Shown piece after piece: positions 16,485 through 25,403 of a stretch of DNA of 64,000 nt; position 1 is the stretch's first letter, and each line of letters begins with the position of its first letter. The translations under genes were made by a program, and so were the position numbers. Source of the stretch: an uncultured Caulobacterales bacterium (GTDB lineage Bacteria; Pseudomonadota; Alphaproteobacteria; Caulobacterales; Caulobacteraceae); the NCBI GenBank assembly GCA_903837135.1, contig CAILTK010000056.1:62001-126000 (forward strand), read 5' to 3'. Under the pieces are notes generated by a model that made no database searches, was not told where the DNA came from, and was given only the letters and a program-made list of their open reading frames with translations.

Positions 16485-18545
16485 CTACTCGCCGAACAGA
16501 TAGCGGCAGCCCCGGTCCTTGGGGTCGTGGGCCTGGATGCGGTCGTAGAGGCCGAGATTCTCCCTCACCGCGCGATCGACGTCCTCGGGCAACAGGAAGC
16601 CTGCGGCCACCTGCGCCGCCGCGGCCGCCCGGATCTTGGCCTCGTAGTCGGCGCGGGTGGGATAGCGCGCCTTGAGGCTCGGACGCGGATCGCCCAACGC
16701 CTTGCGTTCGGCCTCGGTCCGGGCGAAGGGCAGGAAGCTGCCGTCGAACCGCGCCGTAGCCCACGGGAAGCCGGTCTCGGGCGCCCGTTCGTTCCAGCCC
16801 GTGTGCGTACCCAGCGGGACCTGCAGTTCCACCATCCGCACGCCGCCGCGATCGTTGCCGTCTGCGTCCGGCGCGGGGACCCGCGTTCCATAAGAGGGGC
16901 CATGGGCCGGCGGGACCCGCTCCGCCACGCCGCGCGTCGCAAACCCCGGACCGAAGTCCAGCCGCGGCTCGGCCAGGGCCTGCGCCGGCGGCGCGACCGC
17001 CAGGCCCTTTGGAAAGCCGGCCTGGTAGGCGCCGACGCCCACCAGCGTGCCGTCGGCCACCCGCGGATAGGCGCTTTCCGGCGCCGCCGCGCCGCCGCCG
17101 GCCCAGCGGTCCAGGGCCAGGATCAGCGCCCGCACCGGCAGATAATGGTCGGTGGTCGACACGCAGTTCACATAGGGCGCGCGCACGGGCGAACGGCCTA
17201 CATAGTGCTGGGCCCCCATGAAGGCGTAGAGCCGCGCGTTCGCCGCCGGGGCCACGTCGGCCGCCCCGTCCGGCGTCGTGCCGAGCAGGGAGGCGTCGCG
17301 GTTCCAGAATTCGGTCGAGGTGTTGGCGAAGATCAGCTTGGGCAGACGGCCCTGTGCGTCGGCCGCATGGTCGAGGTAGGAGGCCGTGCGGCCCGACACC
17401 GGATCGCGGCTGGGGGCGGTGGTGAAGGGGAAGGCGTCGGAGGGAAAGTCGTGCTCCTCCAGCATCGACGGATGGCGCGTCGGCTGTACGAACCGGCTGT
17501 TGAAGCCGGCCGAGCCGCCGGCGCCCGGCACCTGCAGAAAGGCGCCGTCGAACGCCAGCTTTCCGCCCTCGTCCACGTCGAGCCCGTCGTGCAGCATGCG
17601 TCCGATCAGCCGCCCCGACTGGCTGATGCCGAAGATCAGCGTCCGCTGCGGAACCGGCGCCCCTTCGAACGGGTGGTCGCGGAAATACGCCAGAAGATCG
17701 CGGATCCCGGCCAGGCCCGCGGCGGTGACATAGGGATCCTTGGCCGCGTAGGTCAGCTCGTAGATGACGCCGGGCCTGAAGCCGCCGTCGAGCGTCACGC
17801 GCCCCGGACCGCCCGCCGGCTCGGCCGCGAGGAACCGCCAGCGCCTGCGATCGACCGGTCGGCGCACGTCGTCCGGTCGGGCCCGCTCGGTCAGCACCGC
17901 CGCCGGATCGTCAGGCGTCATCGGCTCATAGGTCAGTCCGCGCATGCCGGCGTAGGTGGCGACCGCGGCGGGCGCGCTGACCGTGAACTCGTTCTCGATC
18001 ATCCCGGTGAGCGGCGCGCCGTCCGGCCCCATGGCCACCGGCGGAGCGAACACCAGCGGGCGCGCGCCTGGCGCCTGGGGCGCCACATCCCAGGTCCAGG
18101 CCGAGAACAGCAGGGTGAAGCCGTGGCGCATGAGAAAGCCGTCGCCGGCGTCGGCGAGGGTGGTCGGGTCGTTGTTGGCCGGGCTTCGGCCGTTGACCTG
18201 GCCGAGGATGCCGATCCCGCCGCGGTTGTTGACGTCGTAGATCAGGGTGGAGGGCTGGGCCCGCGCCGGCCGCAGCATCAAGAATTCGCTCCTGAACACC
18301 ACCCGGCCGCGGGCGTCGCGCGGGGCCAGCTTCAGGTCGACGATCGGCAGGTTGGCGGGCGCGTCGGGATCGAGGGCGAACCAGGCGACGCCGCGGATCT
18401 TCTCAAAGGCGCCGACCGCGCCGAAGCTGGTCCCGGCCGCGAACGGCGTCCGCTCGACCACTTCGACCCGCTCGACCGCCGCTGAAGCCCGCCCCGCGCC
18501 GACGGCGAGGATCGCCACCGCCGCAACTGCCCGCCAAAGCCGCAT
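16485..18545 (-). CDS. Secreted alpha/beta-hydrolase domain protein
   Basis: A 686-residue protein from the ATG at 18545, chosen because GGAGG lies 8 nt upstream and the protein then begins with a signal peptide (MRLWRAVAAVAILAVGAGRASA). A longer frame starts 18 codons earlier but would bury it. The body is the large alpha/beta-hydrolase-domain family: VERVEVVERTPFAAG at the mature N-terminus, TLIYDVNNRGG, and TLIFGISQSGRLIGRML as the nucleophile-elbow region (G-x-S-x-S-G) in the middle. Members are periplasmic hydrolases of poorly defined specificity. It is divergent from the M1 peptidase gene across a 151-bp gap, so both may serve extracytoplasmic degradation. Confidence 0.82.
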   Translation of the reverse strand: MRLWRAVAAVAILAVGAGRASAAVERVEVVERTPFAAGTSFGAVGAFEKIRGVAWFALDPDAPANLPIVDLKLAPRDARGRVVFRSEFLMLRPARAQPSTLIYDVNNRGGIGILGQVNGRSPANNDPTTLADAGDGFLMRHGFTLLFSAWTWDVAPQAPGARPLVFAPPVAMGPDGAPLTGMIENEFTVSAPAAVATYAGMRGLTYEPMTPDDPAAVLTERARPDDVRRPVDRRRWRFLAAEPAGGPGRVTLDGGFRPGVIYELTYAAKDPYVTAAGLAGIRDLLAYFRDHPFEGAPVPQRTLIFGISQSGRLIGRMLHDGLDVDEGGKLAFDGAFLQVPGAGGSAGFNSRFVQPTRHPSMLEEHDFPSDAFPFTTAPSRDPVSGRTASYLDHAADAQGRLPKLIFANTSTEFWNRDASLLGTTPDGAADVAPAANARLYAFMGAQHYVGRSPVRAPYVNCVSTTDHYLPVRALILALDRWAGGGAAAPESAYPRVADGTLVGVGAYQAGFPKGLAVAPPAQALAEPRLDFGPGFATRGVAERVPPAHGPSYGTRVPAPDADGNDRGGVRMVELQVPLGTHTGWNERAPETGFPWATARFDGSFLPFARTEAERKALGDPRPSLKARYPTRADYEAKIRAAAAAQVAAGFLLPEDVDRAVRENLGLYDRIQAHDPKDRGCRYLFGE

Positions 18546-18696
18546 CCTTGAGTCCTCCCATGCTGTCGCCAGAGAGCGCGGGCGCCCCGGTCTGTCCACC
18601 CCACCGATGGAGGGACCATCGCGTCTAGGCAGCCCGACGAGTCGATGCTAGCGGCTGAAGTCACGCACGGAGCTTGGCGGCGGCGGAGGGGGATGC

Positions 18697-20667
18697 ATGG
18701 TTCGGATGATCGCAGGCGCTCTCGGACTGGCTCTTGCCATCGTCGCGTCCGCCCAAGCCGCGCCGCCATCCGCCTACAATCCCAAGGAGGCGTTCGCGCC
18801 GCTGACCCTGCCCGAGCCGGTGAACCGCTATCGCTCCGGCAGCGGCGCGCCCGGCCCGGACTACTGGCAGAACCGGGTCGACTACGACATCAAGGCGAAC
18901 CTCGACGTCGCCGCCAAGAGCCTGAGCGCCACCGAGGTGATCGGCTACACCAACAACAGCCCGGACGCCCTGCCGAGCCTGTGGGTCCAGCTTGACCAGA
19001 ACATCTACAAGCTCGACTCCCGCGCGACCATCGCCGGCGGCGGACGGCGGGGCCGCAGCGCCGGCATGCACACCGACGGCTATGTGATCGAGTCGGTCGA
19101 GGCCCTGCGCGGCAAGGCCTGGACCGCGGTTCCCTACGTCCTCTCCGACACCCGCATGAACGTGCACCTGCCCGCACCGCTCAAGGGCGGCGGCGGCAAG
19201 CTGAAGCTGCGCATCGTCTACAACTACACCGTGCCGGGCTTCTTCGGCGGCCGGACCTCGTGGGTGAACACCAAGAACGGGCCGATCTTCGACATCGCCC
19301 AGTGGTTCCCGCGCATGGCGGTCTATGACGACCTGCGTGGCTGGGACACGCTCCCGTATCTCGGTCAGGAGTTCTACCTCGAGTACGGCGACATCGACTA
19401 TGCGATCACCGTGCCCGCCGGCATGATGGTGATGGGCGGCGGAGTGCTGAAGAACCCGCTGGAGGTGCTGACGCCGGCCCAGCGCGCCCGGCTGGCGCAG
19501 GCCGCCAGGAGCGACGCCACGGTGATGATCCGCACCCCGGACGAGGTGGTCCGGGACGCGGCCGCGCCGGCGCCCGGCGGGACCAAGACCTGGCGCTATC
19601 ACTTCGCCAACACCCGCGACGTGGCCTTCTCGGCCTCAAAGGCCTTCATCTGGGACGCGGCGCGGATCAACCTGCCCGGCGGCAAGACCGCGCTCGCCGA
19701 AAGCGTCTATCCGGTGGAGAGCCAGGGCGACGGGGCCTGGGGCCGGTCGACCGAATACACCAAGGACGCGGTGGAGCACTTCTCCCAGCGCTGGTTCACC
19801 TACCCCTATCGCACCGCCTGGAGCATCGCCGGCGGCTCCTCGGGGATGGAGTACCCGGGCATGGCCTTCGACGGCATCGGCGACAAGGGCAAGGAATTGT
19901 TCTGGATCACCGCCCACGAGATCGGCCACACCTGGTTTCCGATGACGGTCGGCTCCAACGAGCGGCGCGACGCCTGGATCGACGAGGGGTTCAACACCTT
20001 CATCGACACCTTCGAATCCGACGAATTCAAGGGCGGCGTCTATGGTCCAAAGCGCGACGGCGAGTACGCGCCGGGCGGCGGCAATCCGGTGGACGAGATC
20101 CAGTCGGTGCTGAACGACCCCGACGCCGTGCCGATCCTGAGCCGCGCCGACACCATCGCCGAGACCTATCGCCACCCGGTCACCTACTTCAAATCGGCGC
20201 TGGGCCTACGCCTGCTGCGCGACGTGATCCTGGGGCCCGACCGGTTCGATCCGGCCTTCCGCAAGTTCATCGCCGACTGGGCGTTCAAGCACCCGAGCCC
20301 GTCGGACTTCTTCCGCACCATGGCCAGCGAGGGCGGCGAGGATCTCGATTGGTGGTGGCGCGGCTGGTATGTCAACAACTGGAAGCTCGACCTCGCGGTC
20401 ACCGACGTCAGCTATACCGACGGCGACCCGGCCAAGGGGGCCGGGGTGACGGTGGAGAGCCGCGACCGGCTGGTGATGCCGAGCGTGCTCGAGGTGCGCT
20501 ACGCCGACGGCCACAGCTTCCGCCTGACCCTGCCGGTGGAGACCTTCATCCAGCGCGCCCGCGCCACCATCGCCGTACCGCCCGGCAAGATCGCCTCGGT
20601 GGTGCTCGACCCCGACCATGTGCTGCCGGACGGCAATCGCAGCAACAATACCTTTACCCTGAAGTAG
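18697..20667 (+). CDS. M1-family zinc metallopeptidase
   Basis: A 656-residue secreted aminopeptidase-like protein. A signal peptide (ends about AQA-AP) is followed by the saddle domain. The zinc site is H407-E408-I-G-H411 and, after 18 residues, E430 (WIDEGFNTF), exactly the HExxH-x18-E pattern. The exopeptidase G-x-M-E-N motif reads GGSSGMEYPGMAF, that is GMEY, so aminopeptidase specificity is plausible but altered. GGAGG precedes the ATG. A second ATG three codons later is possible. It is followed 10 bp downstream by a small PepSY-like membrane protein gene. Confidence 0.92.
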   Translation: MVRMIAGALGLALAIVASAQAAPPSAYNPKEAFAPLTLPEPVNRYRSGSGAPGPDYWQNRVDYDIKANLDVAAKSLSATEVIGYTNNSPDALPSLWVQLDQNIYKLDSRATIAGGGRRGRSAGMHTDGYVIESVEALRGKAWTAVPYVLSDTRMNVHLPAPLKGGGGKLKLRIVYNYTVPGFFGGRTSWVNTKNGPIFDIAQWFPRMAVYDDLRGWDTLPYLGQEFYLEYGDIDYAITVPAGMMVMGGGVLKNPLEVLTPAQRARLAQAARSDATVMIRTPDEVVRDAAAPAPGGTKTWRYHFANTRDVAFSASKAFIWDAARINLPGGKTALAESVYPVESQGDGAWGRSTEYTKDAVEHFSQRWFTYPYRTAWSIAGGSSGMEYPGMAFDGIGDKGKELFWITAHEIGHTWFPMTVGSNERRDAWIDEGFNTFIDTFESDEFKGGVYGPKRDGEYAPGGGNPVDEIQSVLNDPDAVPILSRADTIAETYRHPVTYFKSALGLRLLRDVILGPDRFDPAFRKFIADWAFKHPSPSDFFRTMASEGGEDLDWWWRGWYVNNWKLDLAVTDVSYTDGDPAKGAGVTVESRDRLVMPSVLEVRYADGHSFRLTLPVETFIQRARATIAVPPGKIASVVLDPDHVLPDGNRSNNTFTLK

Positions 20668-20677
20668 AGAGCTACGG

Positions 20678-21157
20678 ATGAACCCTGCGACGATGAGACT
20701 GCTGCGCCAGGTGCATACCTACCTCGGCGTCTTCTTCGCCCCGGCGATCCTGTTCTTCGCCTTCAGCGGCGCCCTGCAGACCTTCGGTCTCCATGAGAAC
20801 AAGGGCGGCGGTCCCTATCAGCCCCCGGCCTGGATCGTCACCATCGCCTCGATCCACAAGAACCAGGGCCTGCCGCGGCCGAAGCGGCCGCGCCCCGTCC
20901 TGGCGGAGGGGATGGGCGCGGGGCATGGCAGACCGGGCCATGCGGACAAGGCCGAGCAAGGCCCGCCGGCGCCGGCGCATAAGCCCCCGCCCTCGCCGCT
21001 GCCGCTGAAGATCTTCACCCTTCTGCTGTCGATCGGCCTGATCCTGACCTCCCTGGTCGGCCTCTACATCGCCCTGACCAACAAGGCCCTGCGCCGGACC
21101 GCCGCCCTCGTGCTGGCGGCGGGGGTGGTGGTTCCGGTGGTGCTGCTGTTCCTGTGA
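20678..21157 (+). CDS. Small PepSY-TM-like membrane protein
   Basis: A 159-residue protein with a first transmembrane segment (about 13-33; RQVHTYLGVFFAPAILFFAF is the typical opening of PepSY-TM proteins), a Pro/His/Lys-rich loop that includes APAHKPPPSPLPLK, and two C-terminal transmembrane helices (about 111-131 and 140-159). It is much shorter than full PepSY-TM ferric reductase-like proteins and lacks the periplasmic PepSY domains, so it is either a minimal form or a remnant that stayed open. It sits 10 bp after the M1 peptidase gene. Confidence 0.65.
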   Translation: MNPATMRLLRQVHTYLGVFFAPAILFFAFSGALQTFGLHENKGGGPYQPPAWIVTIASIHKNQGLPRPKRPRPVLAEGMGAGHGRPGHADKAEQGPPAPAHKPPPSPLPLKIFTLLLSIGLILTSLVGLYIALTNKALRRTAALVLAAGVVVPVVLLFL

Positions 21158-21181
21158 AGGCCAGAGGAGAGCGATCCGACG

Positions 21182-21209
21182 GCCGGCGCCAAGTCTCGCC
21201 GGCGCCGGC
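21182..21209. terminator. GC-rich hairpin between convergent genes
   Basis: GCCGGCGCC (21182-21190) and GGCGCCGGC (21201-21209) form a perfect 9-bp stem with a 10-nt loop in the convergent gap after the PepSY-like gene. No T run follows, so it may act as a Rho-assisted or bidirectional end. Confidence 0.45.
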
Positions 21210-21254
21210 TCTGCCGCCCAGAGGATAGGTCAGCGCTCGAAAGTTCGGCCAGCT

Positions 21255-21728
21255 TTACAGGTCGGCGCGGCGCAGGATCCGAGTCACGTCGCGCCCGTCG
21301 TCATCTGCATATTCCACGATCCATAGCGCCTCCTCCTGACCGGATGGGTCGATCCCAATCTGGGCAGCCTCAACATAGGGGCTATCGTGCGGGTCGGGCA
21401 CGGGATCGCGGAAGATGATTCGCTGCCCCAAGGCGGCGGCTGCGGCCCTCGCTACGGGCCGGTCGTCGAACGCATTGTCTTTTGCACTCGCCGTCTCGAT
21501 CGCAAACCATCCGGGGGTCGCCGGCGCCTCAGGGTCGAATTGTGCGAGAAATATCCGGATCTTGCTGACATCGAAGGCCTGCCAAAGGCGACCATCGGGA
21601 GCGTCTGTGTCCCGCGCGTCTTCGTAGACGCAGACCTCGACCTCTCTCACACCAAACTGGCGCGCGATGACCTGCCGCAGAATGTCCGGCTCGACGGGCT
21701 TCAGGAATTTAAAGGCGCGGGTCGTCAC
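21255..21728 (-). CDS. Hypothetical protein, 157 aa
   Basis: An open frame starting at a GTG (complement of 21726-21728), beginning MTTRAFKFLKPVEPDILRQV. It is acidic, has no signal peptide and no membrane segment, and I do not recognise a family. Base composition is less extreme than its neighbours (for example an ATTTAAA stretch near the start), and the protein has mixed alpha/beta character. No Shine-Dalgarno of note precedes it. It lies 85 bp downstream of the YjbQ gene on the same strand. The coding call rests on its length and on amino-acid composition that looks natural in this frame only. Confidence 0.55.
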   Translation of the reverse strand: MTTRAFKFLKPVEPDILRQVIARQFGVREVEVCVYEDARDTDAPDGRLWQAFDVSKIRIFLAQFDPEAPATPGWFAIETASAKDNAFDDRPVARAAAAALGQRIIFRDPVPDPHDSPYVEAAQIGIDPSGQEEALWIVEYADDDGRDVTRILRRADL

Positions 21729-21813
21729 GAGGCGGCACCGTATCGTCCGTGCATCCGCTTTAGCAAACGTACGAATAGGGGATGGGTTTGCCGCGGATCG
21801 AACGCCTCGCCCC

Positions 21814-22233
21814 TCACTCTCCCATCAGGTGCACCGCGATCTCGCGCGTGTGCGGGCGGCGGCGGTGTTCGAACAGGTAGAGGCCCTGCCAGGTTCCGAG
21901 CGCGAGGCGGCCGTCGATCAGCGGGATCGACAGCTGCACCGCGGTCAGGGCCGCGCGCAGGTGGGCGGGCATGTCGTCCGGGCCTTCGTCGTCGTGGGCG
22001 TAGCGGGCGGGGTCTTCGGGCGCGATCCGTTCGAAATAGGCTTCCAGATCCTGGCGCACCTCCGGCGCGGCGTTCTCCTGGATCAGCAGCGACGCGGACG
22101 TGTGGCGGCAGTAGAGGGTCAGGAGACCCAGGCGCATTCCCCGTCCCGCCGTCCACCCGGTGATCTCGCGGGTGATCTCGCGCAGGCCGCGTCCGCGGGT
22201 CTCGAAGCGAAGCATGTCGGCGGCCTGGCGCAT
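21814..22233 (-). CDS. yjbQ: YjbQ/UPF0047 family protein
   Basis: A 139-residue protein that matches the compact UPF0047 family from end to end: TLYCRHTSASLLIQENAAP, EGPDDMPAHLRAALT and LALGTWQGLYLFEHR with the conserved His and Glu residues that bind metal. Members have weak thiamine-phosphate-synthase activity and are widespread housekeeping genes of unclear function. The first Met at 22233 is used here; MLRFETRGRG six codons later is an alternative start closer to the family N-terminus. Confidence 0.88.
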   Translation of the reverse strand: MRQAADMLRFETRGRGLREITREITGWTAGRGMRLGLLTLYCRHTSASLLIQENAAPEVRQDLEAYFERIAPEDPARYAHDDEGPDDMPAHLRAALTAVQLSIPLIDGRLALGTWQGLYLFEHRRRPHTREIAVHLMGE

Positions 22234-22280
22234 GGCGGCGATCCTACAGGCAACCGAACGGCTGACCCCATCCCATTGAT

Positions 22281-22312
22281 CCGCTCATCCCGGCGAATGC
22301 CGGGATGAGCGG
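22281..22312. repeat. Dispersed inverted repeat, short derivative
   Basis: A perfect palindrome of 14-bp arms (CCGCTCATCCCGGC and its complement) around GAAT. It consists of the two ends of the 120-bp element fused without the core, and lies between two minus-strand genes. Confidence 0.8.
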
Positions 22313-22347
22313 AAGAGGAGCGTCAACCTCGGTAGGTATCGAAAGCA

Positions 22348-23328
22348 TCACGCCGGTGTCGACACCGCCGCTTTGAGATCCGGAAACACCCGCCCCACCC
22401 GCGCGGTGAGGTAGTCGCCGTAGGTCCCGGAGAAGGCGTGCGGATCCTCGGCGTCCCAGCGGTTCTCGCCGAACGTATCGGGGACATCCTCGAACACCGG
22501 GGTCATCACGGCGGTGAAGTCCGGGTCGTAGAAGAATGGAAACGACAGCCGGTCCTGGCTGGCGGCGTTGACCACCCGGTGCGGCGTGGAGACGAACCGG
22601 CCGCCGGTGAGGCGCTCCAGCATGTCGCCGAGGTTGCAGACCAGGGTGCCGGCGATCGGCGGCGCCGAAAGCCAGCCGCGCCGGCTCTTGACCTCCAGCC
22701 CGCCGACCCGATCCTGCAGCAGAAGGGTGAGCAGGCCGTAGTCCGTATGCTCGCCGACGCCCCAGCCCCCGGGCGGCGTCGGCGGATAGTGAAAGATGCG
22801 GAACAGCTCCGTCGGCCGGGCCAGATAGGCCCGGTGAAAGTGATCGCCGTCGAGGTCCAACGCCAGCGACACGCCCTGCATCAAGACCTCGGCGACCTTC
22901 GACACCTGGGCGACGTAGGCGGTGACGGCCGGACGCAGATCCGCCGGCGCGACCGGCCACTGATTGGCGCCGTGCAGCAGCCAGCCGGCCCGAACGCGCG
23001 GGTCGTCGATCGCCAACTCTTCGCCGAAGTAGAGGCCTTCCTTATCGTCGGGCCGGCCCGAAGTGAGTTCTCCGTGCAGCGGGAACCAGCCGCGCCAGGC
23101 GGCTCCGGCCCGGGCCATGGCGATCCGCGCCTTGTCCGGCGCCGGCAGGGCGAAGAAGGCGCGCGCCGCCGCCTCGAGCCGCTCGATCAGGTCCGCCCGG
23201 ATTCCGTGACCGCTCACGTAGAAGAAGCCGACCTCCTCACAGGCGCGACCGAGCCGCCGGGCGACGGCGCGTCTTTGCGCCTCGTCTGTGCCGAACAGCG
23301 GCGCGATGTCGATGACAGGCAGGCTCAT
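22348..23328 (-). CDS. 2OG-Fe(II) oxygenase, isopenicillin-N-synthase family
   Basis: A 326-residue soluble oxygenase. The N-terminal DIOX_N region starts LPVIDIAPLFG, and the catalytic jelly roll contains the iron ligands in GEHTDYGLLTLLLQD (His and Asp) and TPHRVVN (second His), followed by the Arg-x-Ser element in DRLSFPFFYDP for 2-oxoglutarate. This is the plant/bacterial IPNS-like branch that hydroxylates or desaturates small molecules, often metabolites or xenobiotics. It is a single gene; 222 bp separate it from the divergent leader and FAD-enzyme genes, so no pathway can be assigned. Confidence 0.88.
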   Translation of the reverse strand: MSLPVIDIAPLFGTDEAQRRAVARRLGRACEEVGFFYVSGHGIRADLIERLEAAARAFFALPAPDKARIAMARAGAAWRGWFPLHGELTSGRPDDKEGLYFGEELAIDDPRVRAGWLLHGANQWPVAPADLRPAVTAYVAQVSKVAEVLMQGVSLALDLDGDHFHRAYLARPTELFRIFHYPPTPPGGWGVGEHTDYGLLTLLLQDRVGGLEVKSRRGWLSAPPIAGTLVCNLGDMLERLTGGRFVSTPHRVVNAASQDRLSFPFFYDPDFTAVMTPVFEDVPDTFGENRWDAEDPHAFSGTYGDYLTARVGRVFPDLKAAVSTPA

Positions 23329-23497
23329 GCGGCTCGGGGTTGCGGGCTGAGGCCGCCATCACGCGACTCCCGGCTCCGGCAGGCCAGCCAGATTATCTGA
23401 ACCGGGCGCCAGGGATGATCCGCACCGATCACGCGAAGCTGATCGCGCGAAAACGCCGCAGCTGCGTTAGCCTCCAGGAATAGTCAGGAGCCGAACC

Positions 23498-23554
23498 ATG
23501 CCCGCCCATCGGCGCCCCGGACTGGCGCGACAGCACACGGCGCCGCCGGGATGA
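23498..23554 (+). CDS. Putative 18-aa leader peptide, overlaps next gene
   Basis: AGGAG stands 7 nt before an ATG at 23498. The frame encodes MPAHRRPGLARQHTAPPG and ends at a TGA (23552-23554) that overlaps the ATG of the FAD-protein gene (ATGA). The downstream gene has no Shine-Dalgarno of its own, so this short frame probably supplies ribosomes by translational coupling. It is basic and Pro-rich; no regulatory run of one amino acid is evident. Confidence 0.45.
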   Translation: MPAHRRPGLARQHTAPPG

Positions 23555-25014
23555 GCGGCCGTCCCCTGCCCCGCCGGCCCACGGTGGCGGTGATCGGCGC
23601 CGGCTTCAGCGGGCTGATGACCGCGCTGAGCCTGCTCGAACAGCCGGACGGTCCGCGCGTGCGGCTGATCGAACGCCGCAAGGCCTTCGGCCGCGGCGCG
23701 GCCTATTCGACCACCTTCAAGGACCATCTGCTCAACGTCCGCGCCTCGAACATGAGCGCCTTTCCCGATCAGCCCGATCACTTCGTGAACTGGCTGGCCA
23801 CTGAGGGCGAAGGGACCGGTCCCACCGCCTTCGCCCAGCGCAGCCGCTATGGCGCCTATCTGCAGGCCATGCTGGCCCGCGCCGCCGAGCGCTCGGAGGC
23901 GGGGCGGCTGCTGCTCGAAGCGGACGGGGTGGTCGGGCTGGCGCCGCAGGGCGCCGGCTGGCGGCTGACCTGCGCCATGGGTCGCGACCTGGACGTCGAC
24001 GCCGTCGTCCTGGCGATCGGCAACTTCCCGCCGCATCAGCCCGCCGGGCTCACCGACGCGGCGGCGAAGTCGCCGCGGTTCGCCGCCGATCCATGGTCGT
24101 CCGATCTCAGCGCGGCGCCGGACGGCGGACAAGCGGTGCTGATCGGCACCGGCATGACCATGGTCGACGTCGCCCTGCGCCTCGCGGCCGAGCGACCGGA
24201 CCTGAAGCTTCTGGCCGTTTCGCGCCGCGGGCTGCTGCCGCACCGGCATCTCGAAAGCGGTCCGGCGCCGCTGAGCTGGGACCCCGGTCGCCGCCCCACG
24301 GCGCGACGGCTGATCCGGCAGATGCGCTTCCTGGCGCGCTCCGCCGACTGGCGATCGGTGATCGATGGCGTGCGCCCGCACGTACAGGCCATCTGGCGCG
24401 GATGGACCGCCGACGAGAGAAGCCGCTTCCTGCGGCACGCTCGCCCCTGGTGGGACATCCATCGCCACAGGCTGGCGCCGGGCGTGGCGGCGCAGATCGA
24501 CGACCTGATCCGGTCCGGCGTGCTCACGGTTCGCGCGGGTCGGATCAGTCGCATCGCCGAGGACGGCGACGCCCTGTCGGTGGACTGGCGGCCGAAGCGC
24601 GAACCGGAGATGCAGACCACCGCCGCCTGTCTGGTGGTGAACTGCACGGGCCCCACGGGCCAGCTGGCCCGCTCGCCCGACCCGCTGATCGCCGACCTTG
24701 CACGCCAGCAGCTGATCCGGCCCGATCAGCAGGATCTGGGCCTGGATGTGGATGCGCTGGGCCGGCTGATCGCGGCCGACGGTTCGCCCTCGCCGACCCT
24801 CTACAGCATCGGCCCGGTGACGCGCGGCGCCTTCTGGGAAATCACCTCTGTGCCCGACATCCGGGTGCAGGCGGCGGCCCTGGCCCGCCAGCTGTCCGCC
24901 CAGCTTCGCGAGCGGAACGCGGCGCCCTGGCCCGTCCGGGTCGCCGCTGTTCCGGACCTCGACCTTCCCCTCGAAAGCCACGACAGACCCCCAGCACAGG
25001 AGGCTTGGATATGA
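23551..25014 (+). CDS. FAD/NAD(P)-binding oxidoreductase
   Basis: A 487-residue flavoprotein. TVAVIGAGFSGLMTALSLLE near the N-terminus is the FAD dinucleotide-binding motif, followed by AFGRGAAYSTTFKDHLLNVRA, a hallmark of the FAD-NAD(P)-binding family related to HI0933-type and lysine/ornithine oxygenase-like proteins. A second nucleotide-binding site is seen in AVLIGTGMTMVDVALRLA at about residue 195. The C-terminal part holds LVVNCTGPTGQLARSPDPLI. It likely performs an NAD(P)H-dependent redox step; the substrate is unknown. The start overlaps the stop of an 18-aa leader, and the stop overlaps the next small gene, so the three form one coupled unit. Confidence 0.85.
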   Translation: MSGRPLPRRPTVAVIGAGFSGLMTALSLLEQPDGPRVRLIERRKAFGRGAAYSTTFKDHLLNVRASNMSAFPDQPDHFVNWLATEGEGTGPTAFAQRSRYGAYLQAMLARAAERSEAGRLLLEADGVVGLAPQGAGWRLTCAMGRDLDVDAVVLAIGNFPPHQPAGLTDAAAKSPRFAADPWSSDLSAAPDGGQAVLIGTGMTMVDVALRLAAERPDLKLLAVSRRGLLPHRHLESGPAPLSWDPGRRPTARRLIRQMRFLARSADWRSVIDGVRPHVQAIWRGWTADERSRFLRHARPWWDIHRHRLAPGVAAQIDDLIRSGVLTVRAGRISRIAEDGDALSVDWRPKREPEMQTTAACLVVNCTGPTGQLARSPDPLIADLARQQLIRPDQQDLGLDVDALGRLIAADGSPSPTLYSIGPVTRGAFWEITSVPDIRVQAAALARQLSAQLRERNAAPWPVRVAAVPDLDLPLESHDRPPAQEAWI

Positions 25015-25196
25015 CCCAGGCGAAACTGCTCAAGAGCATCGACGGCCTCGAACTCTGGACGGCCGTTACCGAGACGACCCAGCATTTCGCGGTGAAGGTC
25101 GGCCGCCGCCGTGCGCGGGTGCTGGCCACGCTCGCGGAAGCGGAGACCTATTTCGGCGCCACGCTCGCACGGATCCGGGCGCTCCGCTCGCACTGA
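25011..25196 (+). CDS. Small conserved-looking protein, 61 aa
   Basis: An ATG at 25011 with AGGAGG 8 nt upstream opens a 61-codon frame beginning MTQAKLLKSIDGLELWTAV and ending RALRSH. The ATG overlaps the TGA of the FAD-protein gene (ATATGA), so translation is coupled. The protein is basic, with a predicted beta strand pair and one helix (ATLAEAETYFGATLARIRAL). I do not recognise it. The strong ribosome site and coupling argue that it is real and works with the FAD enzyme. Confidence 0.65.
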   Translation: MTQAKLLKSIDGLELWTAVTETTQHFAVKVGRRRARVLATLAEAETYFGATLARIRALRSH

Positions 25197-25241
25197 GCCG
25201 AGCCGGGGCCTCACGCGGGATCCTGAGGCGTTCGATTTTTT

Positions 25242-25364
25242 CCGCTCATCCCGGCGAAAGCCGGGACCCCCATCGTATGGAGAAAACGATTGGAGTATTT
25301 GCGCCAATTCTTTTGATCTACAGCACCTTATGATCTGGGTCCCGGCTTTCGCCGGGATGAGCGG
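25242..25364 (+). repeat. Dispersed inverted-repeat element, copy 3
   Basis: A 123-bp element of the same length and orientation as that at 11609-11731. The arms read CCGCTCATCCCGGCGAAAGC and the complementary right end. The core shares CGTATGGAG, GCGCCAA, TTTTGATC and CTTATGATCTGG. It lies between two convergent genes, where its long hairpin could end transcription in both directions. Confidence 0.85.
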
Positions 25365-25403
25365 AGTATATTCGCTATCGGCAAGTCTCTGCCGGATCGG
25401 GAC

